DNA of 40,479 nt from positions 1 to 40,479 of IMG/VR virus record IMGVR_UViG_3300035698_012242; one strand, written 5' to 3'. The notes beneath the pieces were generated by a model. The model was not told the DNA's origin. It saw nothing but the letters and a program-made list of their open reading frames with translations, and did not search any database. Both the position numbers and the translations under genes were made by a program. Position 1 is the first letter of the stretch, and each line of letters starts with the position of its first letter. This document shows positions 30,840 through 38,455 of this stretch, piece after piece. The stretch comes from a virus.

Positions 30840-31151
30840 TCATTTGTTTTTTTCAAATATTTTCATTAACTCTGGATTAATCTGATTATTTACACTCTGT
30901 TCAAGATGTGCAAATTTGTTTTTAATGTCAAAATGTCCAAAGATTGTTGCACTTATTATTAAAATTATAAATACTGAAATAACCCAAGACATACTTAATT
31001 CTGGAAAATATAACTTTAAATAAATACTAGCTAAGCCATAATCTTTTATTAATTCTATTGGTATTCCAATGTATGAATGTGTACGATTATAACAAAGTTT
31101 TAAATAGAAAAACCTTTTTAATAATCCACCAATATTGTATCTTATTTGCAT
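30840..31151 (-). CDS. Single-pass membrane protein (103 aa)
   Basis: One clear hydrophobic segment about 55-72 (SWVISVFIILIISATIFG), preceded by an aromatic basic region and followed by an acidic amphipathic helix. It overlaps the upstream gene. Function unknown; part of the cassette between terminase and portal. Confidence 0.6.
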   Translation of the reverse strand: MQIRYNIGGLLKRFFYLKLCYNRTHSYIGIPIELIKDYGLASIYLKLYFPELSMSWVISVFIILIISATIFGHFDIKNKFAHLEQSVNNQINPELMKIFEKNK

Positions 31152-31441
31152 ATGACATCAACGAATAATCCCATGACATAATCTGAGTATGGTCTAGTGT
31201 TTATATAACTTTTACGCAATTGTTCAATTGTAACATTACCTTGTCGTAGTTCAGTCCCATAGTAAGGTAACTCTTCTGGATGTTCAGCAAAGTAATTAAT
31301 CTTAGATACAGCTTTACTTGAATCATATTCAGCAAAACCTGTCATGTGAGTTATTGTAGTACCTGATATTAATCCAATTATTAAAACCATACTTAATATT
31401 AATAATAATTCTTTTAATGTTAAAGTTATTTCTTTTTGCAT
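31142..31441 (-). CDS. Membrane-anchored / exported small protein (99 aa)
   Basis: N-terminal hydrophobic segment about 10-32 (LKELLLILSMVLIIGLISGT), signal-anchor-like, then a soluble part with YYGTELRQGNVTIEQLRKSY and a final Cys. Overlaps neighbours on both sides. Function unknown. Confidence 0.6.
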   Translation of the reverse strand: MQKEITLTLKELLLILSMVLIIGLISGTTITHMTGFAEYDSSKAVSKINYFAEHPEELPYYGTELRQGNVTIEQLRKSYINTRPYSDYVMGLFVDVICK

Positions 31442-32118
31442 ATTGAATTCTCTCCAACTAATTCTATTCTAGCTTCACCTGATGATATTACATTTAATAT
31501 TTGCATCTTAGTTTCAATTGGTAAATCACCAGTTGTTACAAAATATTTAACATCATTAATGTTACGTTCAGTGTAAAATATATGATCTACTTGTTCACCA
31601 TAATTCTTGTTAAAGATTAAAGTAATATTAAAAAGAAAACAATTCACAAATTCAAAATAGGCAGTGTCATTATGTACTATTGTAATCATTAATTCTTTTA
31701 TAGATCTTAACATATTACTAGCTTTACTTACCATTAATTTATCTAATTTACTTGTAACTTTACTACCATCAGCTCTTGCACCAATGTTTAATCTGAAACA
31801 TTTATTCCAATCATATAAAGAATTTTCAAAAGCTTCAGAAAATAATCTAATGTTTTTATATTCTGGATTATCTGATACTTTCTTAATTAAATATTTACCT
31901 AACACTTTACATAAAAGACCAACTACGGGATATATAATCAAATATTTAAACCAGATATGTATTCGTTTCTGTTTCTTAACATATTCATCAACTGTAATGT
32001 TTTCACCATAAATGTTACGTTTAATCTTAGCTTCTCTACCTTTAGTTTCAAATATCTTATCATAACATTTACAACCAGTTATTCTTTTGAAATATGTTTT
32101 AATTTCTTCTATTACCAT
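31426..32118 (-). CDS. Hypothetical protein with one hydrophobic segment (230 aa)
   Basis: A 230-residue basic protein; a hydrophobic stretch about 55-75 (WFKYLIIYPVVGLLCKVLGK) could be membrane-associated. The C-terminal half is helical and mixed. It overlaps both neighbours, so it is co-translated. No family recognised. Confidence 0.6.
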   Translation of the reverse strand: MVIEEIKTYFKRITGCKCYDKIFETKGREAKIKRNIYGENITVDEYVKKQKRIHIWFKYLIIYPVVGLLCKVLGKYLIKKVSDNPEYKNIRLFSEAFENSLYDWNKCFRLNIGARADGSKVTSKLDKLMVSKASNMLRSIKELMITIVHNDTAYFEFVNCFLFNITLIFNKNYGEQVDHIFYTERNINDVKYFVTTGDLPIETKMQILNVISSGEARIELVGENSICKKK

Positions 32119-32360
32119 CTTAATTCTTGACCTTCTTTATTATATGGACATCCTGTGAAATTAAATTTAGTTGTTTCACGTTGACCACAATAATATTTAA
32201 TTCCATCAACTTCACCCATTAAACGACCTAATCTATTATTATTATAAACTCTACACAAGGTTTTACTACCAATCTTGATTAAAAATTTACATTTCTTAAC
32301 AAACTTACCATTCTTATCATATAATGAACAACAAATACCACATCTTGTACAAGATGGCAT
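32112..32360 (-). CDS. YkgJ-like cysteine-cluster protein
   Basis: An 82-residue protein with CTRCGICC near the start, then CKFL, TLCRVYNNNR, YYCGQ and CPYN. The CxxCGxCC followed by C-x-(Y/F)-x-x-R and a late CPxN match the YkgJ family of iron or zinc-chelating Cys-cluster proteins, whose role is unclear. It directly follows terminase with no gap. Finding one in a viral late unit is unusual. Confidence 0.65.
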   Translation of the reverse strand: MPSCTRCGICCSLYDKNGKFVKKCKFLIKIGSKTLCRVYNNNRLGRLMGEVDGIKYYCGQRETTKFNFTGCPYNKEGQELRW

Positions 32361-33764
32361 TTAAATAATCTCCATTGATACTTCACCATAATCATCACGT
32401 TTTAAACCATAAGCCATAAGTGTTAATGCATCTGCATAATCGTCATGACCTCCATCTGGATGATGTAATTTAAGATTGTTACTTGTAGTGTATTCATATT
32501 CAAATAAAAGTAATTCTTCAATTAATCGTTTGTTCTGAGGGATGATGATTTGATTCTTTTCAAATAAGATCTTTAGGTTAGAGTACATGTTAGCTTTAGA
32601 TTGTATACTGAACTTGATACCTTCTACTGGTAATCCTAAATCTTCCATGAAATCTCCTGGTCCTTCTCCAACACCAGTTGCATCATAATAAACTCGTTGA
32701 ATGTTATATTTCTTTGATAATTGTTGAATCTCTGCTACAATGTTAGCATAATTAGTTCCTAATGGTTTTTCTATGATATCTGATACTTTTACAATCTGAT
32801 CATCAAAGTCACTTAATTCATTTTCAATGTAACCTATCATAATGACAGTGTTATCATTACGTTTACCGAAATCTACTCCAAGTATAACTTTACGTCTAGT
32901 GAATTCCCCAAGTGGATAATCTCTTGTACATCTCTTAACTTCAGATTCAGTGAAGTATGCAGCTTGATTAGCTACGAAAGATGCTTCATATTCTTGACGG
33001 AATGCAAAAGATCCAATCTGTACCTTTTTAAGTTCCATCTTAGCTTCATCATTAATTGGACATACATGCCAATCAAATTGATACCTTGACCAAATGTCTT
33101 TACAAAAACTATCATAAAATATCCCAATCTTACCTTTGGGTGTAGAAAGCATCATTATTGTACCATCTGTGTGAGATACAGTTGGTAAGATAGCTTCGTT
33201 GAAAGCTTCAGTACTATTATCCCAAAATGCAATCTCATCTGCAATTACCAAGTCAGCACTGTAACCTCTAGCTGCATCTGTCGCTGGTACTGAGATAATT
33301 CTTGAACTTGTATCTTTACCGTAATTCTTTAAGTAAAATTCTGATCTGTTATCAACTCCACCAGTGATCTCTTTGAAATCTTTACGAATTGGTGAACTTT
33401 GAATTAAACCTTTAAGTTTAGCAATTAATTCTTTACTTTGATTTAAAGTTTTACTAATCATTAAAACTGTACAGTTATCATTATAAAATATGTAATGTAA
33501 AGCTTTGACAACTGCACTGATAGATTTTCCACATTGTCTACTTACAGTTACTAAAATAAGTTTAGCTGTATCATTTAATATGAAATCTTGAAAGGGATAT
33601 AATCTTAAACGTGAATCATTAGGATTTCTGAACAAAGCATAAGCAAACATAGTAGGATCGTCTTTCATTAAAACTATTCTTTGCTCTTCTGTAGATTTAT
33701 CAAAGGTTTTAAACTTTAATTCATATTTAAACAGATCTTCTCTAGTTATTTGTCTCTTTATCAT
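32361..33764 (-). CDS. Terminase large subunit
   Basis: A 467-residue packaging motor. ATPase: Walker A SRQCGKS (75-81), Walker B LVIADE (about 172-177), and LSTPKG coupling motif about 207-211. RNase H-like nuclease: GVDFG with Asp298, YYDATGVG with Asp361, and HDDYADAL with Asp441/442/445. The ATPase powers DNA into the prohead and the nuclease cuts the concatemer. Full length for the family. It overlaps the small-subunit candidate by 23 nt. Confidence 0.95.
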   Translation of the reverse strand: MIKRQITREDLFKYELKFKTFDKSTEEQRIVLMKDDPTMFAYALFRNPNDSRLRLYPFQDFILNDTAKLILVTVSRQCGKSISAVVKALHYIFYNDNCTVLMISKTLNQSKELIAKLKGLIQSSPIRKDFKEITGGVDNRSEFYLKNYGKDTSSRIISVPATDAARGYSADLVIADEIAFWDNSTEAFNEAILPTVSHTDGTIMMLSTPKGKIGIFYDSFCKDIWSRYQFDWHVCPINDEAKMELKKVQIGSFAFRQEYEASFVANQAAYFTESEVKRCTRDYPLGEFTRRKVILGVDFGKRNDNTVIMIGYIENELSDFDDQIVKVSDIIEKPLGTNYANIVAEIQQLSKKYNIQRVYYDATGVGEGPGDFMEDLGLPVEGIKFSIQSKANMYSNLKILFEKNQIIIPQNKRLIEELLLFEYEYTTSNNLKLHHPDGGHDDYADALTLMAYGLKRDDYGEVSMEII

Positions 33765-34293
33765 CTTTTATCACTTTTGCATCAATTATCACTTCTCGTA
33801 ACCTATCCATTGGATTCTGGTGAGTAATGTTAATCTCTTTTGGTGTTTCACGATTTAATTGCTGTTCATCTAATTTACATAACTCTTTCCAAGTTAAATT
33901 CCAATCATTATGGAACTTTCTTAACTGATCTTCCTTTAATCGTAAAGTAGAAGCATTCTCGTCTGGATCTTGTTTTAATTTAGCTATTTCTTTATCTAAT
34001 ATCTGAATGTAATGTAAAATCTGTCTCTGTCTCCTGTCACCAAGAGATTTGTTAATGTCTAACCTTAATTGTGACATAGTAGGTTTCTTACCGAGAGGAT
34101 AGGGTGGGATTAAGTTAAGTAACCAATCCTTACGTTTTTGACAAATCATGTCTGGATGAAAAGTAAATATAACTTTCTCTGAATCAAACCTTTCACAATA
34201 GGTATATTTCCATTCACAATCTAAACAACCAAATTGACCTATCAAATATTTCTTAGGTAAATCTTCCTCTTTAATTATTATTTCTTTATCCAT
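33742..34293 (-). CDS. Probable terminase small subunit or terminase-linked protein
   Basis: From ATG 34293, which overlaps the GIY-YIG stop (TAATG), a 183-residue protein. Residues 20-60 hold FGCLDCEWKYTYCERF and a later MICQKRKDW, possibly a metal site; the rest is a long helical, charged region (LRLDINKSLGDRRQRQILHY; LRLKEDQLRKFHNDWN), as in DNA-binding small terminases. Position directly before the large subunit supports this. There is no clear helix-turn-helix. Confidence 0.5.
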   Translation of the reverse strand: MDKEIIIKEEDLPKKYLIGQFGCLDCEWKYTYCERFDSEKVIFTFHPDMICQKRKDWLLNLIPPYPLGKKPTMSQLRLDINKSLGDRRQRQILHYIQILDKEIAKLKQDPDENASTLRLKEDQLRKFHNDWNLTWKELCKLDEQQLNRETPKEINITHQNPMDRLREVIIDAKVIKDDKETNN

Positions 34294-34853
34294 TATAAAC
34301 CTTTCCCAGTACAAGTAACCTTGATACATTCATTATAACATTTATCTTTATTCTGAGGTTCTATACAACCAAGAGCAAATTGAAACTTACCCTCATAATA
34401 ACTCATCTGAGTTTTGTTAAGGCAAAGTTTAAGGATCTTTCTTTCAAAGTTATGTTTTCCAGATTTCTCAACATCTACTGTTAAAGATTCTGATGAACCA
34501 TAATAATCTCGCCAGTTACTTTCACTACGAATCTTTCTCTTATTACCTTTCTTTGAATCAATACGTTTTTTAATTTTTAACTTGAAATCTTTAATTCTTC
34601 CAAGTATCCATTTCTCACCACTAGATACTCGATTCTTGATGATCCGATTTTCTTTAACATATTGTAAATGATTAGCATATTTCTCTAACCTTTTAATCTC
34701 ATCTTTAGTTCGACATTTTAAAGGGGGTTTACGATTAGTATTCCAAAAGATCTTTTTACCTATATAAAACTTTCCATTCAATCGGTTAGTGATGATATAT
34801 ACGAAACCAGTATACAAATTAATGTTGAAAGGTTCATATATCCAATCTTTCAT
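34293..34853 (-). CDS. GIY-YIG homing endonuclease (Seg-like)
   Basis: A 186-residue protein with the GIY-YIG core: GFVYIITNRLNGKFYIGKKI (16-35). Further on it has SNWRDYYGSSESL (about 116-128) and an IL..C..k..l..yE segment near 140-155, the pattern of phage Seg-like nucleases. These cut DNA lacking the element and spread their own region. It sits directly before terminase genes, a common site for such elements. Very basic in the middle. Confidence 0.7.
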   Translation of the reverse strand: MKDWIYEPFNINLYTGFVYIITNRLNGKFYIGKKIFWNTNRKPPLKCRTKDEIKRLEKYANHLQYVKENRIIKNRVSSGEKWILGRIKDFKLKIKKRIDSKKGNKRKIRSESNWRDYYGSSESLTVDVEKSGKHNFERKILKLCLNKTQMSYYEGKFQFALGCIEPQNKDKCYNECIKVTCTGKGL

Positions 34854-35132
34854 TTAAATACCTAATTCTTTTTTTAATAATTTAAATAAATTCTTTTTCC
34901 AGTTTTCTTGGATAGTTCCAGTAATACCACAATATACTGCCTTATCTAATTTTGTAACATTAAAATTAGGATCTAAAAAAACATCAAATAATTTATTTTT
35001 AATTATCTTTTTGTCTAAACAATGTTTTTGAATTTGTGAATTATGTATGTGTAAATCATTCCAAAGAGTATCACCACAATTACATTGTTCACATTTTAAA
35101 CTTGGAAATAATTCTTCAAACTCTTTTATCAT
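34854..35132 (-). CDS. Cys/His-rich small protein (92 aa)
   Basis: Contains CEQCNCGDTLWNDLHIHNSQ then HC, suggesting a metal site, and a helical C-terminal half. It starts 1 nt before the stop of an interrupted zinc-ribbon gene. Function unknown. Confidence 0.6.
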   Translation of the reverse strand: MIKEFEELFPSLKCEQCNCGDTLWNDLHIHNSQIQKHCLDKKIIKNKLFDVFLDPNFNVTKLDKAVYCGITGTIQENWKKNLFKLLKKELGI

Positions 35133-35133
35133 T

Positions 35134-35256
35134 TTATTTCCTCTTTGCTTTTCTTATACATTTATTGCAAATGACAATCTCAGCATTGTTTCTTAAAGTA
35201 AACACTGGTTAATTATAACCTACTTCTTCTCCACAAACATCACAATTGAAAGGCAT
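35134..35256 (-). pseudogene. Zinc-ribbon gene interrupted by an in-frame TAA
   Basis: From ATG 35256 the frame reads MPFNCDVCGEEVGYN, then TAA at 35209-35211, then PVFTLRNNAEIVICNKCIRK AKRK in the same frame to a stop at 35134. Together the halves form a CDVC...CNKC zinc ribbon of 40 codons. One nonsense change has split it, unless the stop is read through. It is the second gene of the late unit. Confidence 0.6.
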
Positions 35257-35257
35257 T

Positions 35258-35428
35258 TTAATCTAACCTACCATCACTGACGATAACTTCATTATCTTGT
35301 TTACATAATATTAACTCTGCACAGTGTAAGTGAAAAGCATACCAACTCAAACCTAACTTATCCTTAGCATCACGAACCTTCTTATAATCCAAATCATCCA
35401 TAGGACAACCAGGTACATTTTTTACCAT
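35258..35428 (-). CDS. First late gene, small Cys-containing protein (56 aa)
   Basis: I chose ATG 35428, which follows GGAGGGATATATA, over an in-frame ATG at 35443 that overlaps the site. The product has VPGCPMDDLDYKKVRDAKDK and HLHCAELILC. It looks mostly helical. As the first late gene it could be regulatory, but no DNA-binding motif is visible. Confidence 0.65.
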   Translation of the reverse strand: MVKNVPGCPMDDLDYKKVRDAKDKLGLSWYAFHLHCAELILCKQDNEVIVSDGRLD

Positions 35429-35461
35429 TATATATCCCTCCATTCATTTAAGTATATCTTA

Positions 35462-35469
35462 ATTATAAA
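35462..35469 (-). promoter_or_regulatory. Proximal late TATA box
   Basis: The minus strand reads TTGGGTTTATAATTAAG. TTTATAAT lies about 37 nt before the first late ATG (35428), so a start about 25 nt downstream would leave a short leader containing GGAGGG. Confidence 0.5.
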
Positions 35470-35497
35470 CCCAATAATAATAGGGTTAACTAACTAA

Positions 35498-35505
35498 TAT
35501 ATAAA
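35498..35505 (-). promoter_or_regulatory. Distal late TATA box
   Basis: The minus strand reads GAAGGGTTTATATATTAG. TTTATATA matches the archaeal consensus, preceded by purines like a BRE. It shares GGGTTTATA with the proximal box, suggesting tandem late promoters. Confidence 0.5.
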
Positions 35506-35934
35506 CCCTTCGGTTATGTCAAAAATATGAAAAAATAATATTAAAATTAAACAAAAATAATAAGTAAAAATAATATACAAGTTAACAGAAAAATGATTAA
35601 TTTTTGTAACAGAAATATAACAATAAATTAACCGAAAATAAAAAAATAAATATATACAAAAATAACATTTACCTTGTAATCCCATTGAAAACACCAAAAC
35701 ATACATACTAACTAACTAAGTTAGAGGATATTAGGAAAATTATAGGAAAATTATAACTCTACTAGTTATATAAATTCCATATCCTTTTTAGCACCCCTAC
35801 CCCCATTGCATGTGGAGATTAGGTTTATGTGATTATATAGATTATTATATTTTATTTATTATATTTATTATTATATATTATCTTATATCTTATCTTATCT
35901 ATTATTTTATATGTTATTTGTTTGGGGGTGTAGG

Positions 35935-36115
35935 TAATATAATATAGTATAATATAGTATAATATAACTTAATATAATCTAATATCATCTCACTTAATAT
36001 AATCTCAATTAGTATATTATAATTTAATATCATATCATCTAATCTAATCTAATTTAACTTAGTATGATCTATCCTAATCTGATTTAGTATAGTCTAGTAT
36101 CATAATATAATCTTA
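35935..36115. repeat. Degenerate AT iteron array (5/10-bp periodicity)
   Basis: Starts with TAATATAGTA units and continues as variants of AATATAATCT, AATATCATCT and CTAATCTAAT. About 180 bp with roughly 5-bp or 10-bp phasing, which would place A/T steps on one face of the helix. Confidence 0.65.
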
Positions 36116-36221
36116 GTCTTATATTCTCTTATTCTTCTTTGTGTGTGTTATCTTATAGAAGTATGCTTATTGTTGTAATGTATGCTTATTCTAATTTTAT
36201 ATGCTTTGTTTATACGATAGG

Positions 36222-36229
36222 TTTATATA
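36222..36229 (+). promoter_or_regulatory. Early TATA box, probably leaderless
   Basis: GATAGGTTTATATAGTAC holds TTTATATA whose centre lies about 26 nt before the ATG at 36252. This is the spacing from TATA to transcription start in archaea, so the mRNA probably starts at or next to the ATG. There is no good ribosome-binding site before that ATG, as expected for a leaderless gene. Confidence 0.6.
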
Positions 36230-36251
36230 GTACTTAGTTTATACTTATGTT

Positions 36252-36359
36252 ATGAACAAACAAAACAATTTAATAAGAAGATTAGGAAAGGTTATTATTT
36301 GTAGTGACCTCTTTATTTTTTATATTTTCAATAAAAACAATAGATGGTGCAACAAATGA
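36252..36359 (+). CDS. Small hydrophobic protein, first gene of right early unit (35 aa)
   Basis: MNKQNNLIRRLGKVIICSDL... encodes 35 residues with a hydrophobic, aromatic middle (VIICSDLFIFYIF), perhaps a membrane segment. Stop overlaps the next ATG. Probably leaderless from the TATA box at 36222. Confidence 0.5.
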   Translation: MNKQNNLIRRLGKVIICSDLFIFYIFNKNNRWCNK

Positions 36360-36451
36360 ATAAAGAACAATATAAAACTTTAAAGGAATGTATCACTAAA
36401 ATAAAGCAGAATCATACGATCATAGAATATAAATCCAGGTGGTTTAAATGA
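36356..36451 (+). CDS. Small basic peptide (31 aa)
   Basis: ATGA-coupled on both sides. MNKEQYKTLKECITKIKQNH... is a short charged helix. Supported by the run of four chained ATGA overlaps rather than by similarity. Confidence 0.45.
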   Translation: MNKEQYKTLKECITKIKQNHTIIEYKSRWFK

Positions 36452-36552
36452 TAACTAATAAAATAATTAACTTATTTTATCGTTATGATCTGTATCAGAT
36501 CATTAAAGGTATGATCCTAATTAAGGGTAGATTAACAAGGATATTATATTAA
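36448..36552 (+). CDS. Small basic peptide (34 aa)
   Basis: Coupled to the upstream frame by ATGA; MITNKIINLFYRYDLYQIIK... is aromatic and basic. Function unknown; the next gene starts 18 nt later behind AAAGGTGAAAC. Confidence 0.45.
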   Translation: MITNKIINLFYRYDLYQIIKGMILIKGRLTRILY

Positions 36553-36570
36553 AAACTAAAAGGTGAAACA

Positions 36571-37137
36571 ATGAAACAAGAATTAAATAAATTAACTACA
36601 TTAAAACAACCAACATTTAACCAGGTACAAGCTGAGAAGAATTTAAAAAAAGGATTAGATAAACTCTCCCTTGACTTAATTAAAATAAATGATCTTGCAA
36701 CAACTAAAAACATATATATTAAAATTGATGAACGTAGAGAACGAGAAAAGGTTATAACTTCTTTATATCCCTTCTTACATAATACAAGTAGAACCTTTGA
36801 TAAATCTGATATTAAAGAGATCGTTAAAGATGTTAACTTTGAATATAATCAAAGGATAAGGACTGCATTACATTGTATAGGTTTTCAATCAATCAATGAG
36901 AAAACTAAGATCATTAAATGTAAGAAAAAGTGTTCTTTTGATTCAGGAGTTTATTTATACTATTTAAATCGTATTGCAGAGTTTCAAACTAATTTAAATG
37001 ATACTGGTCAAGATTCAGAATGTATTGAGATTTTAAAAGAATATCAAAACTTAAACGTAGAGTTTAAATTTAAGAATGATTTAGATTATAAAATATTTAG
37101 AGAATTGGTTTTTTATTGTAATGCTGAAACTAAATAA
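36571..37137 (+). CDS. Hypothetical protein near origin (188 aa)
   Basis: AAAGGTGAAACA precedes the ATG, a good site. The protein is charged and mostly helical, with a middle cluster CKKKC about residues 116-120. Being the first sizeable gene beside the control region, it may be a replication initiator or early regulator, but no helix-turn-helix or nuclease motif is seen. Confidence 0.65.
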   Translation: MKQELNKLTTLKQPTFNQVQAEKNLKKGLDKLSLDLIKINDLATTKNIYIKIDERREREKVITSLYPFLHNTSRTFDKSDIKEIVKDVNFEYNQRIRTALHCIGFQSINEKTKIIKCKKKCSFDSGVYLYYLNRIAEFQTNLNDTGQDSECIEILKEYQNLNVEFKFKNDLDYKIFRELVFYCNAETK

Positions 37138-37141
37138 TAAA

Positions 37142-37345
37142 ATGAAAGAAACACAAACTAAACCATTAAATCCTTTTTTATTAAGTTATGAAAACTTATT
37201 TAGAAAGGCTTTTTTTACTTGGTATTCAGAAAAATGTAAAATTCCACATGAGGAAGCTGCAACATTAACAGAACAATTAATTAGTGATTTATTTGATGAA
37301 TTTGAAAAATATAGTTTTAATTGTGAGTTAGCAAATGAAAGATAA
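37142..37345 (+). CDS. Hypothetical acidic protein (67 aa)
   Basis: I chose ATG 37142, 4 nt after the upstream stop; an in-frame ATG at 37121 overlaps that gene. It appears all-helical with LSYENLFRKAFFTWYSEKCK and a long acidic helix. Overlaps the next gene by 11 nt. Confidence 0.6.
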   Translation: MKETQTKPLNPFLLSYENLFRKAFFTWYSEKCKIPHEEAATLTEQLISDLFDEFEKYSFNCELANER

Positions 37346-37520
37346 ATTAATACTTTACGTTGAAGGTATGAAAGAGACTTTATTTTTAAGGAAAGAAAAC
37401 AAGTCACATATTGAGCATTGTAAAACTAAAGGTGAAAGGATCATGTGGGAATGTGGTTATGATACTGCAATTCTTAAAGTTAAGAAGATATTTAAAAAAA
37501 TGTATAAGAGGGATAAATAA
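37335..37520 (+). CDS. Hypothetical basic protein (61 aa)
   Basis: MKDKLILYVEGMKETLFLRK..., ending VKKIFKKMYKRDK. Helical and basic, with two Cys. No family recognised. Confidence 0.55.
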   Translation: MKDKLILYVEGMKETLFLRKENKSHIEHCKTKGERIMWECGYDTAILKVKKIFKKMYKRDK

Positions 37521-37522
37521 AA

Positions 37523-37693
37523 ATGGAAAATGAAGAACAAACATTAAAAAGTGATTTACAAAATAGTATCACCCTAAAGAAAGGTGCTAAGGGTTATCAA
37601 TGGGAGATCAAAGTATATTTTGATAATGAGACTAAGGCATTGGATAGGATTAAGGATATTAACACTACTTTAAAGGATCGTTACGAGATTTGA
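37523..37693 (+). CDS. Small hypothetical protein (56 aa)
   Basis: MENEEQTLKSDLQNSITLKK... with a predicted beta hairpin (YQWEIKVYFD) and a C-terminal helix (LDRIKDINTTLKDRYEI). Its TGA overlaps a TTG that opens the next frame (TTGA). Function unknown. Confidence 0.55.
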   Translation: MENEEQTLKSDLQNSITLKKGAKGYQWEIKVYFDNETKALDRIKDINTTLKDRYEI

Positions 37694-37902
37694 TTAAGAT
37701 GAGACATAATGTAGATTTAGGGGTATTTGGAATGTGTTCAATACGTTGCAATAACTGTGGTAAATATTTAGATTTAAGTGAGGTTGACATTGATTGTGAT
37801 GTTAAAACTCATAATCCAATGTGTTTTGAGTTATCCCTTCAATGTTATGAATGTGAAGAAGACAACGAATTTAAGTTTAATATTGTTGAGGTCAAAGAAT
37901 GA
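37690..37902 (+). CDS. Zinc-ribbon protein (70 aa)
   Basis: Starts at TTG 37690 (TTGA overlap) or ATG 37699. Has CNNC and CYEC about 30 residues apart plus three other Cys, and beta-prone segments, as in a zinc ribbon. Stop overlaps the next ATG. Confidence 0.6.
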   Translation: MIKMRHNVDLGVFGMCSIRCNNCGKYLDLSEVDIDCDVKTHNPMCFELSLQCYECEEDNEFKFNIVEVKE

Positions 37903-38030
37903 TTAATAAATATTTTGATGAAGAAGATTTTTTAATATCTTTTGTTGATGAATTGTATGAGGTTAGTGTAATTGGTAAAATTGAGAAGGATATGATCAAG
38001 AATTATATTAAAACAGGAGATATTTTATAA
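37899..38030 (+). CDS. Small acidic protein (43 aa)
   Basis: ATGA-coupled; MINKYFDEEDFLISFVDELY... is an acidic helical peptide. Function unknown. Confidence 0.5.
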   Translation: MINKYFDEEDFLISFVDELYEVSVIGKIEKDMIKNYIKTGDIL

Positions 38031-38042
38031 AGAGGTTAAAGA

Positions 38043-38192
38043 ATGAGATGTAAGGTTAGTAATAAACTCATTGGCTTTTCAGATTTGAGTATTAAGGGCA
38101 TTGATGAATACTATCGTATGTTGAATAAGAGGATTGTACTAGACAACAATAAACTTAAAGGTTTCATTAAATGGGGTTATTATGTATGGTAA
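38043..38192 (+). CDS. Small basic protein (49 aa)
   Basis: AGAGGTTAAAGA precedes the ATG. MRCKVSNKLIGFSDLSIKGI... ending FIKWGYYVW. Function unknown; it overlaps the next frame by 7 nt. Confidence 0.5.
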   Translation: MRCKVSNKLIGFSDLSIKGIDEYYRMLNKRIVLDNNKLKGFIKWGYYVW

Positions 38193-38317
38193 TTTGGGAT
38201 ATGACAGAAGAAGAACTTAAAGAATTGAATAATGAGATTAAGTTAGAGAGGAACAGAGAACATTTACAAGATTACGAATCAGAATTAAGGGATCGTAAGA
38301 AGTCTATGGAATGGTGA
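38186..38317 (+). CDS. Small charged helical protein (43 aa)
   Basis: MVIWDMTEEELKELNNEIKL..., strongly predicted to be one or two charged helices. ATG 38201 (MTEEELKEL...) is an alternative start. Confidence 0.45.
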   Translation: MVIWDMTEEELKELNNEIKLERNREHLQDYESELRDRKKSMEW

Positions 38318-38353
38318 TAATGATGGATAAAGGAATGGAGATATTTTGAATAT

Positions 38354-38455
38354 GTGATCTATTGTTTATTTTGTGTAGGTACATTTGGTATGTTAGCAAT
38401 ATTTAGATTATGTATTAGTGTTGCAATAAGGAAAGCTAGGGAAGAGAAAGAATGA
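38354..38455 (+). CDS. Small membrane protein, GTG start (33 aa)
   Basis: The frame from GTG 38354 encodes IYCLFCVGTFGMLAIFRLCI then a basic tail ending REEKE: one membrane segment with a positive end. Upstream stops rule out an earlier ATG. GGAG lies about 18 nt upstream, which is far. Its TGA overlaps the next ATG, which supports translation through it. Confidence 0.4.
   Translation: MIYCLFCVGTFGMLAIFRLCISVAIRKAREEKE

Larger units (their letters stand above)
35429..36251. other. Divergent non-coding control region, candidate replication origin
   Basis: About 820 bp without a credible gene, between the outward-facing late (minus) and early (plus) units. It holds promoters at both ends, a 13-bp palindrome CTAACT-A-AGTTAG (35712-35724), two tandem 11-bp TAGGAAAATTA units (35732-35753), CACCCCTACCCCC (35792-35804) and GGGGGTGTAGG (35924-35934) in opposite strands, and a long near-periodic AT tract. 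Such AT-rich iterated regions between divergent units are common origins. Confidence 0.5.

Noticed and set aside
35494-35706. Minus-strand 70-residue open frame in the control region
   Set aside because: Composition (Tyr/Phe/Ile-rich) is what AT-rich non-coding DNA yields, there is no ribosome-binding site, and it covers the palindrome and late promoters.
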